A DNA stretch of 64,000 nucleotides, from assembly GCA_028751875.1 (NCBI GenBank), contig CM054134.1:47878818-47942817 (forward strand). Reading direction: 5' to 3'. The DNA is from Rapana venosa. Its lineage: Eukaryota; Mollusca; Gastropoda; Neogastropoda; Muricidae. Below the pieces are notes generated by a model. The model was not told where the DNA came from. It made no database searches and worked only from the letters and a program-made list of their open reading frames with translations. Of the stretch, positions 33,101 through 45,077 are shown piece after piece. Made by a program: the position numbers and the translations under genes. Position 1 is the stretch's first letter, and the number at the start of each line of letters is the position of its first letter.

Positions 33101-35263
33101 CTTCAATATTTTCACTTTTTCTATTGAAGTTATCTTTAAACTTCTTCACTGTTTTCACTTTTTGCTTTGAAGTAAGAGAGCTGGCCAACTTACCAGTATG
33201 CAGTGGGGGGAAGGAAAGGCTAAGAGAAGGCACCTTAAAATCAAACCATTCTTATCTATGGAAGAAAGACTGACAAGCCAGCAAACAGCTACCCTGACTG
33301 TCACTGTAAGCAATAGTAAATACTGTGCTGCTTCTCATTAACTGTGAGATTCTGCAGTAAATTATTTTGTCTCTCAGAAGGACTGTTCAGATTTTAACCA
33401 ATGAAAGATTTTCCCCTCTTTTTGTAGGTAAGCTGTTTCAGATCGAAGCCGTGAAAAACAAAGAGAGCAAGATGAACAGAGAGGGAGATACAAAGAGGCA
33501 CATACAGAGAGGGAGAGAGGGAGGGGGTAGAGAGAGGAGAGAGATGAGATAGACAGAGCGACTCAAGAGACAGAATATTACTACAAATACAATGAACACA
33601 GAAATGAAGCAACATCAACAAATATATCTGACACTGAGATTGAAACAAATAAAACAAAGCAACCACCCCCCATCCCCCCCCCCCCCCCCCCCAAAAAAAA
33701 GTTGTCATTTTTTTTTATATAATATTTATAACTGCAGTAAATCCTTTTAAGTAAATGTTTGCTTAAGCTTTATGCCTGACACTGTCCATTTTCACGGGGG
33801 AAAAAAAAAAAAAATTTGAAAAAAACCCAAAAACAATAGAAGGATACTGAGGAAAAAAAAAAGTGACCTTTGTGGCTAATGGAGGTGACAATTATCACAA
33901 AGTAGCACAGCAAATCTTACATTTAAACTAAACTTTAGTCTTTTTTAAAAATGCAAAAGTTTTGTAATAATGCATTCTGTGCAATAGCTGGTATATAAAT
34001 GTGAAAGATCATACAATTGCCCACCATCAGACTGAATAGCAAGGTCGATTAAAAAAAAACAACAACCCACCCACCTCCTCCTCAATCTCTGTTCTTATAA
34101 CACTGAAAAGGACACTCTAATAAATGAAATACTGGGGAAGGAGATATGGTGGGAAAAGCGAATCATGTTTTAGTCCCTTGTGATGCAAACATGTAACAGA
34201 ACATTTAACATTTTTCATACAGGTTCTACAGAGCAAACGTGGTAAAAGACTGTAGTGTTAACAATAAAGTATCAAACCTAATGATGCACTAAATTTGGGG
34301 GGGGGGGGGGTGATGTAAGAGTGTGTGTACAATTGTTAAGCGCATGCACATGATAAAAACTACCTTGGACACATGATCTAATGAATACAAAAGGATGAAG
34401 AACAAACCTGACATGCACTATTAATGTCTGTATGTGTATGAACATATGCATGCATGCACTTACACACAACAATGTCTACACACACCCTCATGAAGTCCTT
34501 CTCATTCTATCAATCACAGATGACCCCCCCCCCCCCCCCCCCCCCCCCCTCATCAAAAACACAATGGTCAACAAAGTTAACAAACACCAACAGTGTAAAA
34601 CAAGTCAAATATAAGTCAGTGACTTTCAGACACTTTACTGAAAGAAGGCAAAACAAAAGAGTAATATCAAAATGGACTTTAAAAATAGAGTTCATGAGTA
34701 CTGGTTTTACTTGTGTTTAGACTATGTGCCCTAGGAATTATGCTTGTGCAACTATTGTCACTTAAAAATTACAATTCCAGTATAGATTCTGACTAGCTCC
34801 AGTCACTTAAAAAAAAAATATATATACAGTGCTTAGCAGACATTATGCAGAGGGCTGGAGAGACAAACATTTATACGCTATGGCTTAAGATTGTGGAATA
34901 AAAAAAGAAATTTAAAATACCCTCGTTCCACAGCTTCTTCATACAGTAAGTAAGCTTTAATAACAAAAATAGAAAGAAAATAGACTGTGAAATAAAATCA
35001 AAGTAACACACTCACATGCATCTACATACATTCACACACACACACACACACTAAGCTCACATGCCAACTCTCACCTAGCCCTGGAAAAAGACACTCACTG
35101 CCCTCTGTGGATTTCTCTAACACAAGTAAACTGCAGGTTGATGAAGTGAGGGAACACGAAGAGGACATGGTGATGTGTACAATGTCACTGCTGAAGCTGC
35201 TGGGGGTCTTTGACTCCCCAGGGAAGAGAGAAAGCTGACTGTGATGAAAACTGCCCTGGTAGC
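27055..35263 (-). CDS. Unrecognised gene, last two exons (3' end)
   Basis: Exon 35263-35075 (2+186+1 nt) and terminal exon 27182-27055 (2+126 nt, stop TAG) join in frame with a 7.9-kb intron. The first encodes a serine/threonine-rich, probably disordered stretch: YQGSFHHSQL, PSSFSSDIVHITMSSSCSL, LVLEKSTEG. The second encodes an acidic tail: SQPYQDVDQG, DSHDITALRLDDDSEFPPM, ending HKSD. Splice borders are TTCTAG, GTGAGA and GCTTGCAG. Codon composition is richer in G+C than its surroundings. I do not recognise the family; upstream exons must lie to the right, within or beyond the gap. It converges on EME1. Confidence 0.6.
27589..27606. repeat. Poly-C tract
   Basis: A C homopolymer followed by A. 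Its length differs in copy 2 (59368-59384). Confidence 0.8.
28054..28337 (+). mobile_element. tRNA-derived SINE, full length, with 15-bp target duplication
   Basis: Same family as 807-1095: GGAGGCACCGTGGTCGAG, B box GGTTCGATCCC, then AAAGACACTTTA and GTGGGTACCAGC. It ends CGAAAGAACATAC plus a short T run. TTAGACAGGTACCTA flanks it at 28039-28053 and 28338-28352. It sits in the intron of the minus-strand gene, in the opposite orientation. Confidence 0.92.
29525..30996 (+). mobile_element. Internally deleted piggyBac transposon in a TTAA site
   Basis: TTAA at 29521-29524 and 30997-31000 flanks inverted ends: CCCTTTCCCATT on the left and AATGGTAAAGGG on the right (one mismatch in 12). At 1472 bp it is roughly half the size of an autonomous element. 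It contains only the N-terminal part of a transposase. TTAA targeting is the hallmark of the superfamily. Confidence 0.85.
29793..30436 (+). pseudogene. piggyBac transposase fragment (DDE_Tnp_1_7 N-terminal part)
   Basis: MAAKIEHTIWEE and an acidic stretch (SESESETED) lead, through stops and a frame change, into FFQIVADETNNYARQ, YLSVLIKMGIKRLPRL, YWSTD, SRISNIMTKTRF and INQYFHLRN. This is the conserved start of the piggyBac transposase domain. Sequence homologous to the catalytic aspartate region is absent, so the copy cannot encode active enzyme. Confidence 0.8.
31001..35074. other. Intron of the unrecognised minus-strand gene, right part
   Basis: No convincing exon. A 62-nt interval at 33194-33255 (minus) has good splice borders but an incompatible phase. 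Poly-C tracts occur at 33677-33694 and 34525-34549, and poly-G at 34298-34310. The rest is AT-rich and unremarkable. Confidence 0.5.
35075..35263 (-). CDS. Penultimate exon of unrecognised gene
   Basis: Sixty-two complete codons have no stop and a serine-rich composition. A second possible donor (GGCA|GTGAGT) lies about 24 nt upstream in the same phase. Alternative use would change only eight codons. Confidence 0.55.
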
Positions 35264-37646
35264 CTAGAATACAATACTCCCACACATCAGACAATGAACT
35301 GGCAAGACACTTTCTCTGGCCGCCGCGTTGCAATCACCAGCGGTGTAAATCTTTTTCTTCTCCTTTAATTATTCCATCTTTTAGGGAATACACATTAAAG
35401 AAGCGGTGAAGTAAAGTATCTACAAATACTGATTAGTTATCTAAGGCTAAAAGCAAATAAGATGGATACCAAAATTTTTTTTGTCTCGGCATGATTCTAT
35501 CAAATAGAAAAACCCTTAAAAACAAAAAAAATTACATTCTGACTCATCCAGACCCAATTAGAAGACATTCTACACTGGTCTTCCAGGAGATAAATCATTT
35601 ACATGGAACATATGTTGAGCTTATCAACCATAGGAGAGAAAATTTAAGGACAAACTAAAACAAACAAACAAACAACCAAATAAACAACAAAATAACAGAC
35701 ACAGGCACCTAAACCTACTACTTTCAAATATACCAGGGTAAATATGAGAAAATGAAAAACAGCTATTAATACTGTCTATGGAGATTCTTCACCTAAAATT
35801 TGTGGAGAACTGACCAGAAAAGAAGAGAGAAGTCTTTCAGTTTCTGACTAGGACTATAGAGGGAAATATTCATTCCTCATTCACACACTATCACATTTGT
35901 CCAGCAAGTCACCTCCACTTAAGATAGTATTTTTACCTTTCGTGGCATATGACCAAATCATTTATGACAATTTAAAAAAGAACACTATCTTCTGTTTCGA
36001 TGTAACCTGATGACTGCCAATGCAAAATATTAAAGAAACTATCCACACGATTGACAGTTATGGCTGGGCATTCACTGGAAACATTTCACACAGGTAAGCT
36101 ACTCAACTAGGGCACATGAAGTTTTAACACAACTATCAATATTGGGGAAAGATGGACTACATCACGTTTCTCTTTTAGCTAAAAGCTATCCATCTTGGAA
36201 GTGCGATATATCTGAATGCCATCTTACCAAAAAACAAAAATATTGGTAGGTATGACGATCCACAGGAACATTAAGCAACAACAACAACAATAGCTTAAAG
36301 AAACAATCCCTCATAACAAAAAATTCGGAAAGGAAAACACTAAGTGTTTAGGGATGCAATGAAAAAGAAAAGAGAGCAGGTGTGATAAAGCTGTATAGAT
36401 TGTTTTATCTGAGAACAGAGGGAAACTGGTAAAGTAGTCTATTCGTCACAGGAGAAAATGTTGTGTTTACTTTCTTGTACGCTGTATTATCATGTCTTTA
36501 CTTTTCACACTCACAGCAGTGGCTGATGTCTTGTTTACTCTCATGCCAGCTGTTATATCGTTATTTCTTTACTTTTGACTCTGTGTTTCTTGATCATCAG
36601 TAAAGCAGCAGTGCACTGTGCTCATGGATTAGTAAGGTTGGATTAGAAACAAAGGCTGCAGTTTTAACAAAGAACTATTGATAAAAATACCCCCATGGAA
36701 AGCAAAGTGTCCTGAATGATTCCCTGAGAGTAGTCTCCTCAAATCTCTTCACATATTAGTAAATGTCAAACTCCAAAAATGAAAACAACAGTTTGTTGTT
36801 GGTTTTGTTTGTTTGTTGGTTTTGTTTGTTTGTTGGTGGGTTGTTTTTTTTTGGGGGGGGGGGGGTGCTTATTGAACTGTTTGCAATTTTAAAAAATAAA
36901 TAAACGGGTACGCCAGGAAATAATGTAAAGAAAAGAACACTATTATCATTTAATTCTTTGGCATACCATGAAGCATATGAATTTCCAAACCTCTGCAACT
37001 TTTACTACATAAATGGGGGGAAAATGAGCAACAAAAAACAGCTCTAAAAACTTTCTTTCATATCAGTGTTTTTGCTAATTCTGTTCTTTACAGATTCCTG
37101 CAAGGAAAAGCACACACCAATTCCTTATCTAGCACTGACAGAGGAAGAAGTGGCAAATATATTTCAGGGGAGGGGTAGGGAGAGCAATAAGAGAATAACC
37201 ACCACCATCTCATACACTCCCATGCCCCTAAAACACTAGCAAAACAGAATAAAACAAGATCAATGACACTGAGATAACAACTTAATAAAGAAATATGACA
37301 TACAGAAAGAACATATGATAAAAGTGAAGAATCAGACATGACAAGCTTGGAAAAACAGATATGATTAAAGTGAAGAAAAAGATAGATATGACAAATACAT
37401 AACACCCTGAAGAAACAGATATGATACGCTAGTATACCACCAACAGTGCAACATATTTACTGATAAAACAACTAAACCCACCTGCAGATCTCACTCTAAA
37501 AGCATATACAAACTTTTTCAATGAGATCACTGAACATATTTTTGGTACTATTCACACACATACATTAGTCAGCAAACTGATCACTGACTGACAGCACAAT
37601 GAAAAAAAGGGGCTCAACTGTGCAACAGCATATTTTTACGCCTAAT
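35264..37646. other. AT-rich intronic or intergenic sequence
   Basis: No recognised gene. A single orphan open interval at 37094-37239 (plus) follows a good acceptor-like CTGTTCTTTACAG and is described among the findings. A TTTG/GGTT low-complexity stretch with poly-G is at 36795-36866. Confidence 0.4.
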
Positions 37647-38732
37647 ACAAAATACCTACAGTGGACTGGCAAACTGTCTGCGAGTTGTGTAATAAAGTAA
37701 AATACCTACAGTGCACTGGCAAACTGTGAACTATGTAAAAAAGTAAAATACCTACAGTGCACTGGCAAACTGTGAACTATGTAATAGAGTAAAATACCTA
37801 CAGTGCACTTGAAAACAGGCTGTTAACTATGAAATAGAGTAAAATACCTACAGTGCACTTGAAAACAGGCTGTTAACTATGTAATAAAGTAAAATACCTA
37901 CAGTGCACTTGAATACAGGCTGTTAACTATGTAATAGAGTAAAATACCTACAGTGCACTTGAATACAGGCTGTTAACTATGAAATAGAATAAAATACCTA
38001 CAGTGCACTTGAAAACAGGCTGTTAACTATGTAATAGAGTAAAATACCTACAGTGCACTTGAAAACAGGCTGTTAACTGTGTAATAGAGTAAAATACCTA
38101 CAGTGCACCTGAATACAGGCTGTTAGCTATGTAACAAAGTAAAATACCTACAGTGCACTTAAAACAGGCTGTTAACTATGTAATAAAGTAAAATATCTAC
38201 AGTGCACTTGAATGAATACAGGCTGTTAACTATGTAATAGAGTAAATACCTACAGTGCACTTGAATACAGGCTGTTAACTATGTAATAGAGTAAAATACC
38301 TACAGTGCACTTGAAAACAGGCTGTTAACTATGTAATAGAGTAAAATATCTACAGTGCGCTTGAAAACAGGCTGTTAACAATGTAATAGAGTAAAATACC
38401 TACAGTGCACTTGAAAACAGACTGTTAACTGTGTAATAGAGTAAAATACCTACAGTGCACTTGAAAACAGACTGTTAACTATGTAATAAAGTAAAATATC
38501 TACAGTGCACTTGAAAACAGGCTGTTAACTGTGTAATAGAGTAAAATATCTACAGTGCACTTGAAAACAGGCTGTTAACTGTGTAATAAAGTAAGGTATC
38601 TACAGTGCACTTGAAAACAGGCTGTTAACTATGTAATAAAGTAAGGTATCTACAGTGCACTTCCAAACTGTATGTGGGTTGTGTAATAAAGCAAATTACC
38701 TACAGTGTACTGGTAAACTGTGAACTGTGTAA
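37647..38732. repeat. Minisatellite, 22 copies of a ~50-bp unit
   Basis: Each unit contains AAAATACCTACAGTGCACT followed by about 30 bases. Interior units carry TGAAAACAGGCTGTTAACTA and are 50 bp. The first three and last two carry the shorter GGCAAACTGTGAACT-type second half (about 48 bp). Most interior units differ by only one to three bases. Confidence 0.92.
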
Positions 38733-39241
38733 AAATTGCACTTTTGGGGGGGCTTCATTTAAAGCAACACCTATATTACATCGACAAGAGAATCAACATA
38801 GCACTTCTTTTTTTCCCTAAACACAAAGCAATACCCGCAATGCACTAAATAAACAAACAAAAGTTGCAGAGTAGATTATAACTGTGAAAAAAACTATGTA
38901 TCACATTTTTTTCCTTATGCTACTGCTGCACATCCCTCACCATAACACCCTGGGGGTTACCCAGGACATGCACTATGTCTCACCCATCCCACGTGAGACC
39001 ATACGTAAACATGGGAAAAAAAATTTGCATATACAATGGTTTTCAAGTACTGCACCATGTAGGCAGCCATACACATGTCTTCAGAGGAATTTTTTCTCCT
39101 TTAAAGGATAGTGCAGGCTGTCATGCTTAGAGCTTATCATGGCTGAAGACAATCTCAACATAACATCAAAACATTTTCATGTAAGCCTTCGTCATTTGCT
39201 CACATCAATAAGTGGCAAAGCTTTCGGGCTGGGCCAAATAA

Positions 39242-39283
<42 letters not shown>

Positions 39284-39805
39284 TAGTACGCCCTTTCAAT
39301 CAGAGATACTGATTTATAATGATAACTGTTCCTGTGACAGATTTTTTTTTTTTTTTTGTCATCTCACTGCCAGGAACTGAAGAGGTTAAGCGTTCCCACA
39401 ATGCAGAGCTAATTCAGATGCTTGTCTACTCAAAATGCAGGAGGTGGGGGAGGGGGCTTCGCAACCAAACAAAAAAATGATGCAAACAAAAATTTGTGGA
39501 GAATACTTTCATAGCGACTCAGATTCAGAACTCTCCCAAATTCAGCTCTCAGAAACTCTTTACTTAAAAATGGGAAAAGAAAAGGACAATAAAACGAACT
39601 TGTATACAATTCACAACAACAATACTACATCAGTACTGTAATTCACTTGTACTTATAACCATGAAGCATGACTATGCTACTGCTAGCAAAAAACAACAAA
39701 AAACATCTGGATCTGCAAGCATGTATACAAAATGTAACACACAAGGAAAACTGTTTTGGATGCCACTTATCTGTACTATGTACATAATACTTCTGTGAAG
39801 TCTTG
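38733..39805. other. Non-coding sequence before the assembly gap, with repeat unit A and (CA)n
   Basis: A plus-strand copy of the dispersed unit is at about 38920-39080 (HIPHHNTLGVTQDMH when translated). A (CA)n microsatellite is at 39242-39281. No gene was recognised. This stretch has no counterpart elsewhere in the window. Confidence 0.5.
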
Positions 39806-40305
39806 NNNNNNNNNNNNNNNNNNNNNNNNNNNNNNNNNNNNNNNNNNNNNNNNNNNNNNNNNNNNNNNNNNNNNNNNNNNNNNNNNNNNNNNNNNNNNNN
39901 NNNNNNNNNNNNNNNNNNNNNNNNNNNNNNNNNNNNNNNNNNNNNNNNNNNNNNNNNNNNNNNNNNNNNNNNNNNNNNNNNNNNNNNNNNNNNNNNNNNN
40001 NNNNNNNNNNNNNNNNNNNNNNNNNNNNNNNNNNNNNNNNNNNNNNNNNNNNNNNNNNNNNNNNNNNNNNNNNNNNNNNNNNNNNNNNNNNNNNNNNNNN
40101 NNNNNNNNNNNNNNNNNNNNNNNNNNNNNNNNNNNNNNNNNNNNNNNNNNNNNNNNNNNNNNNNNNNNNNNNNNNNNNNNNNNNNNNNNNNNNNNNNNNN
40201 NNNNNNNNNNNNNNNNNNNNNNNNNNNNNNNNNNNNNNNNNNNNNNNNNNNNNNNNNNNNNNNNNNNNNNNNNNNNNNNNNNNNNNNNNNNNNNNNNNNN
40301 NNNNN
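39806..40305. other. Assembly gap of exactly 500 N
   Basis: A round-number N run, the sort placed by scaffolding software rather than a measured distance. All open frames crossing it are artefacts. Confidence 0.98.
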
Positions 40306-40512
40306 ACCCAAAAAATTGCACTGGACCCAGAAGGAAGGAGAAAGAAAGGAAGACCAAAAGCAACGTGGAGAAGAACTGTAGAAAGTGAGATGAAGGCCAT
40401 GCAGCACTCTTGGGGATCAGTGACTAGGTTGGTCCAGAATAGGCAGGAGTGGAAGCGCTTTGTTGCTGCCCTACACACCGCTGGGTGTAATGGCTAATGA
40501 TGATGATGATGA
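40306..40512 (+). pseudogene. LINE 3' end (copy 2), truncated by the gap
   Basis: It translates ALDPEGRRKR-like sequence around ERKEDQK, then continues QHSWGS, RQEWKRF and VAALHTAGCN across small frame changes and ends in a clean (ATG)n tail. The matching part of copy 1 (8516-8705) is more damaged, so some frame breaks there are not biological. Confidence 0.75.
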
Positions 40513-41270
40513 GTACATTTTCAAATGTGACCCCACGGGCGGGGGCTGGATGTAAAAAAGCACATGAGTACTTATTCATTATCCTGAAGAAAAAAAAAGA
40601 ATTTGTTTCTATTACTTACAATGTGTAGATGTTCTTTTTATGACTTTATTGGCTTTTCCCCCCTCTTTATTATGTGAGTGTATGGGTATTGCACTTATTT
40701 TATTATCATGACATTCAATTTGTATGAGTATAATTAAAAAGTGTTTGTGTTGATGTGTGCTATGTGAGTATTACATATTTAGTATTATCCCTGAAACACC
40801 TCCCCCCCCCTCCACCCCACACACACACACCACACACACACACACACACACACCCCAAACACACAAAACCCCACAAAACACACACACATACACACACACA
40901 CTCACTCACTCACTCACTCACTCACTCATATTCTCTCCCTCAATGACTGTATAGGTTTAGATTTCTTCTTTGTTTTATTCCTGTTTTTATTGTGTGGATG
41001 TATGGGTATGAAATTTATTTCATTACCATGACATATAATTTGAAACGAATATAATCTATGGATATTATCTCTGAAATACCACACACACACCACACACACC
41101 CTGTCTCTGTCTCTCTCTCACCTTTTATCGTCTTGCTTATAGTATAGTGTATCCTGATGAAGGATTCATATTTTATATTTTCAATACTTTATTGGACTTG
41201 CCTCTGTACTTAAGTTTTAATGAGTGCCCTATTTCAATATCTTATAGTTATGTGTAACAAGTATGTGTAC

Positions 41271-41700
41271 CATTTGACATTGTGTAGATGTTTATCTTTA
41301 TGACTTATTAAGTTTGGTTGTGTTATTTTTCTTGGCTCTGTTGTTGTTCTTGTTGTTGTTTGTCTGTTTTTCTCTTTTTTATCTTCTTCTGTTGGTTTGG
41401 TTTTTCTTTCTCTTTTGTTTGTTTGTTTGTTTTGGTTAGGGTTTGTTTGGGAGGTGGGGTGGGGGTGGGTATTTTTAGGGTTTTCTTTTATTTGCTTGCT
41501 TGGGGGGGGGGGGGGGGGGTGTTGTTGGGGGGAGCTGTTTTGAAAAGGGTTATTTCCCTTGTTTTTATTGTGAGACTGTATAAGTATTGGGTTATTATTA
41601 TTAAGATGTATCCCTAACGGGCGGGGACTGGATGTAAAAAAGCACATGTGTGCTTATTCAATATCCTCGAAATAAAAGAATTTGTCATTTTGTCATTGTC
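41271..41700 (+). mobile_element. Retroposon 3' tail, copy 2 counterpart
   Basis: Counterpart of 9447-9890, with hairpin AAGCAC-ATGT-GTGCTT near 41640 and a shortened ATTGTC end. Confidence 0.65.
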
Positions 41701-41705
41701 TTGTG

Positions 41706-41744
<39 letters not shown>

Positions 41745-41957
41745 TTGTGTGTGTGTGTGTGTGTGTTGTTGTTGTTTGTTGTTGTTGTTGACTTCAATTT
41801 TACGTCTGTTCACTTTTAGTGATATTAGACCCCCCCCCCCTAAAAAAAAAAAACCGAAAAAACCCCGGGAGGTGTGGATGTGGTGTTAAAAAAAAATCTC
41901 GAAAAACTTGGCAATGCAACAGGGATTTTTTTTTAAAAGTCATTAACGTTAATGTAA

Positions 41958-42600
41958 CTAAAACAAATGTCCTATGGGACTGTGACAAAGACGTTTCACA
42001 ATTTCAAATGCCAATTTTAAATTACTGAATATGCTGGTGAGGGAGTTTTCAGAAAAATGGGGCATGAAAGGTTTTACACTCTGGCAGTCAAAAAGTATAT
42101 GAGTATTTGTGATATTCTCACCACACAGGCATTTACCATTTTTGCTGAATTTGGTTATCAATGCATTTAGTTTCATTCTATAGAATAAAGTATTAATTCT
42201 CCTTGACGTAAAAACACTTGTACTAACTTCTGAATGGTTCCCCACTGTTAGATTATCTGTATTGATTGCAGTTCTAGTTAAAAGTCTCTCATTTTGCTGA
42301 TTACTATCAGTGACCTTTCTCCATGATTTTTGTTCTAGTAAGCTATACCCTTCTTGTAAGGATAAAGGCACATGCAATTCTATTGCATCCCGTCCCTGTT
42401 TTGCACCCTTTTTGGCAGCTCTATCCGCCCACTCATTTGGAAATAACCCAGTGTGTGAAGGCACCCAACAAAAATTCACACTTATACCCTTTAAGGTTAA
42501 GAGATGTATGACATGCTTAATCTCTAATATGATTTTCGAAGTTTTCTTGTAACATGGCGATTTTAACGCTTTACAATGCCGATTTAGAATCAATGCAAAG
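41958..42600 (-). pseudogene. RNase H retrotransposon fragment, copy 2
   Basis: Same protein as 10149-10803 with only one or two substitutions over most of its length (QGRD for HGRD). An indel near 42570 breaks the frame within SALYALK, separating the catalytic DSKSAL motif. Confidence 0.8.
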
Positions 42601-42614
42601 AAGAATTTGAATTG

Positions 42615-42654
<40 letters not shown>

Positions 42655-44384
42655 ATAACAACAGTAACAATATTTTTTGGGTAGTCATCGCAGACTATGA
42701 ACAGGAGATATGTATTACTGATGTCTGGTTATTGATTACGTTACACATCAGACTTTTAATGCAGTGTGTGTGTGAGTGTGAGTGTGTGTGTGTGTGGTTA
42801 CAAGAAGCCCAAAGTTGATCGTGGTTAATTCATTGCGGTGGATTAAAAGTCAATTTCTCTAAGTTTCGGTTAACAGTGGAATAAAGATTTTTTTTTTCAA
42901 GCTTCCAGTCTCAGCATTTACGGTCAGTTTGACACTAAGAGGCTTGATACACGTCCCGGTAACTTTGCATTTCAAAGACAAAATACCGACACATCTGAAT
43001 TTGATTAAAATTTACAAGTTAAGCATTATTTTTTTATTTTTAAAAAAGTCACGTAACACGAATAGCATCATTTCTCTGTGCTTTGAATGGCACAGAAATA
43101 GACCTAGAGCGAAAAGAAGTCTCATTTATTTTTGGGACATTGTTTACAATATTATTTCTTTTTCAAAGGTTGAGATTGTGAAGTTATGATAGCTTGCAAG
43201 GAACTTGAAACAACACAGATTCACCCACTCATTTCGGGCGGGATGGCATAGTGGTTAGAGAGTTGCGCCTGAAGTTTGACACCAAAGTATGGATTTCCAC
43301 TTCAGGCCTATTGCTTACACCCTTGCCCGCCCACACACGCGACACACACAACACACACACACACATCTATATGCGCGTTTGTGTGTGTGAGTGTGTGCGC
43401 GCGCGCGTGTATGTATGTATGTAAATGCGCAAATTGATATGGTATGAGTACTTGTAAAAGAGCCAGTTAGCTATGATTTCGCAAAGTTTCGGTTAGGACA
43501 CAATTAAAGTGAAGGCCCATCACTCTAAAACAATCAACAAAAATGTTGGCGGGTCAGATTCTATGCATCCATAGACAACAATAGCCAAGTTGCCGTCTGA
43601 GCGTTCGACGACGACGACGAGGAAGAACTACAAGTCTTTCTTTGCTTTGTTCTTGATGTGATCGGCAGTTCTTAATAATTTATGATTTGATCACAAGACC
43701 TCTACGTTTGTGTTAGTCTTTTCTCTTCATGGCAAGTAAATCGAGAAAACAACCAGCACCGGTAAGCAAAAAGGCAGGCATTGAGATTCAAGAACAGCAA
43801 TGTGTGTGTGTGTGTGTGTGGAAGGGCGCGTGTATGTGTGTGTATGTCACTAGTGTACTCTGAGCGCAAGTGCGCGCGTGTGTGTGTGTGTGTGTACAAA
43901 CTACAATAATGATTTCTTCTGTTCATGAAGAAATGTGACCAGACAACTGAGACATTAATTCCAAGTCACTGTGTACGTTTTTGTGTTTTTACTTGGATAA
44001 ACTGGGTCATCTTGTCTGTGCTTAATTTAGGGACCATCCATCTAAAAAGCAAGAAGTCACAAATTCAGTTCTTGTTTGAATCTGGGCTTTTCTTCAATAC
44101 TGTGAATGTGACACACTATATCATCAGCAGTGGTCTGTATTTGACACCACTTCCTTGACTGAATAAGCACACATTATAAACAGTAGGCACATTTAATACT
44201 CAGTCCCCTACTAAGTGAGTTGCACAACTTTCTTTTGTGACTTTGGTACAGTCTGAAATTTGGGGCTTTTGACCTTTTGTGTTCCATCTGTTTTTGGTGT
44301 TGTTGTAAAACTAAAATTGAGTTATTTAATTGATTGCATCATGTGTGTTTGGTATTATAAAGAAATGGTTCTTGAACAAAAGAA

Positions 44385-44444
<60 letters not shown>

Positions 44445-45077
44445 TAGTGTGTGTGTGTGTGTGTGTGTGCCCTCGAAAACAATGTGAAGAAAGGGGAAAC
44501 TGCAATATATAAATTGCAGTTTAGTAACATTGATATGTTTTTGTAAAGTTCTGTCATGTTTGACATTGCTTTTTTCATGTTGTAGGTTTTAGAGTGTGTG
44601 TGGATACTCAGATTATCAACAACCAGTGTGGGTGCAAGCCTTCTGCAGATGTGTGAAATCCATTGGGATTCGTTGTTCTGCTCGTGACCAGCTGATAGGT
44701 GGCACAGTTACATGGCAGCTTGGGTTTATGAATCTGACAGTCAGGTTTAGTAGTAGTTGGTAAAGGCTTTTTACTGAAAATCATGTTTGTTCTTTGTGAA
44801 TTTGCATTGCTGATTGTCACATGTATACTAGTAGTAGTACACAGTCATAGTAGTGATTTTATTTGGTAGAACTAAAAAGAAAAACAAAAAATTGTTGTGT
44901 AGATTAACTTGAAAGTGATAACGGTTTGTTTTGTAAAAGCGGGTTTGCTAGAGATAGACATAATCATGATTATGAAAGAAAAAGAACCTCAGAAAATGAA
45001 TATTATTAGTAGTATTTAAAATGTAGTGTGTTTTGTGAACACTACATTATGCATGTATCCATGCATTTTTTTCTCTT

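Noticed and set aside
33194..33255. Minus-strand exon with good splice sites (TTCTTCCATAG and GTAAGT)
   Set aside because: Its 62-nt length and phase cannot be inserted between the two exons of the unrecognised gene without a frameshift, and the peptide has no similarity.
37647..38732. CRISPR-like array of repeats
   Set aside because: The whole unit is repeated with no unique spacers, in a eukaryotic context.
39643..40478. Open frames of up to 268 codons
   Set aside because: They consist mostly of unknown residues across the N gap.
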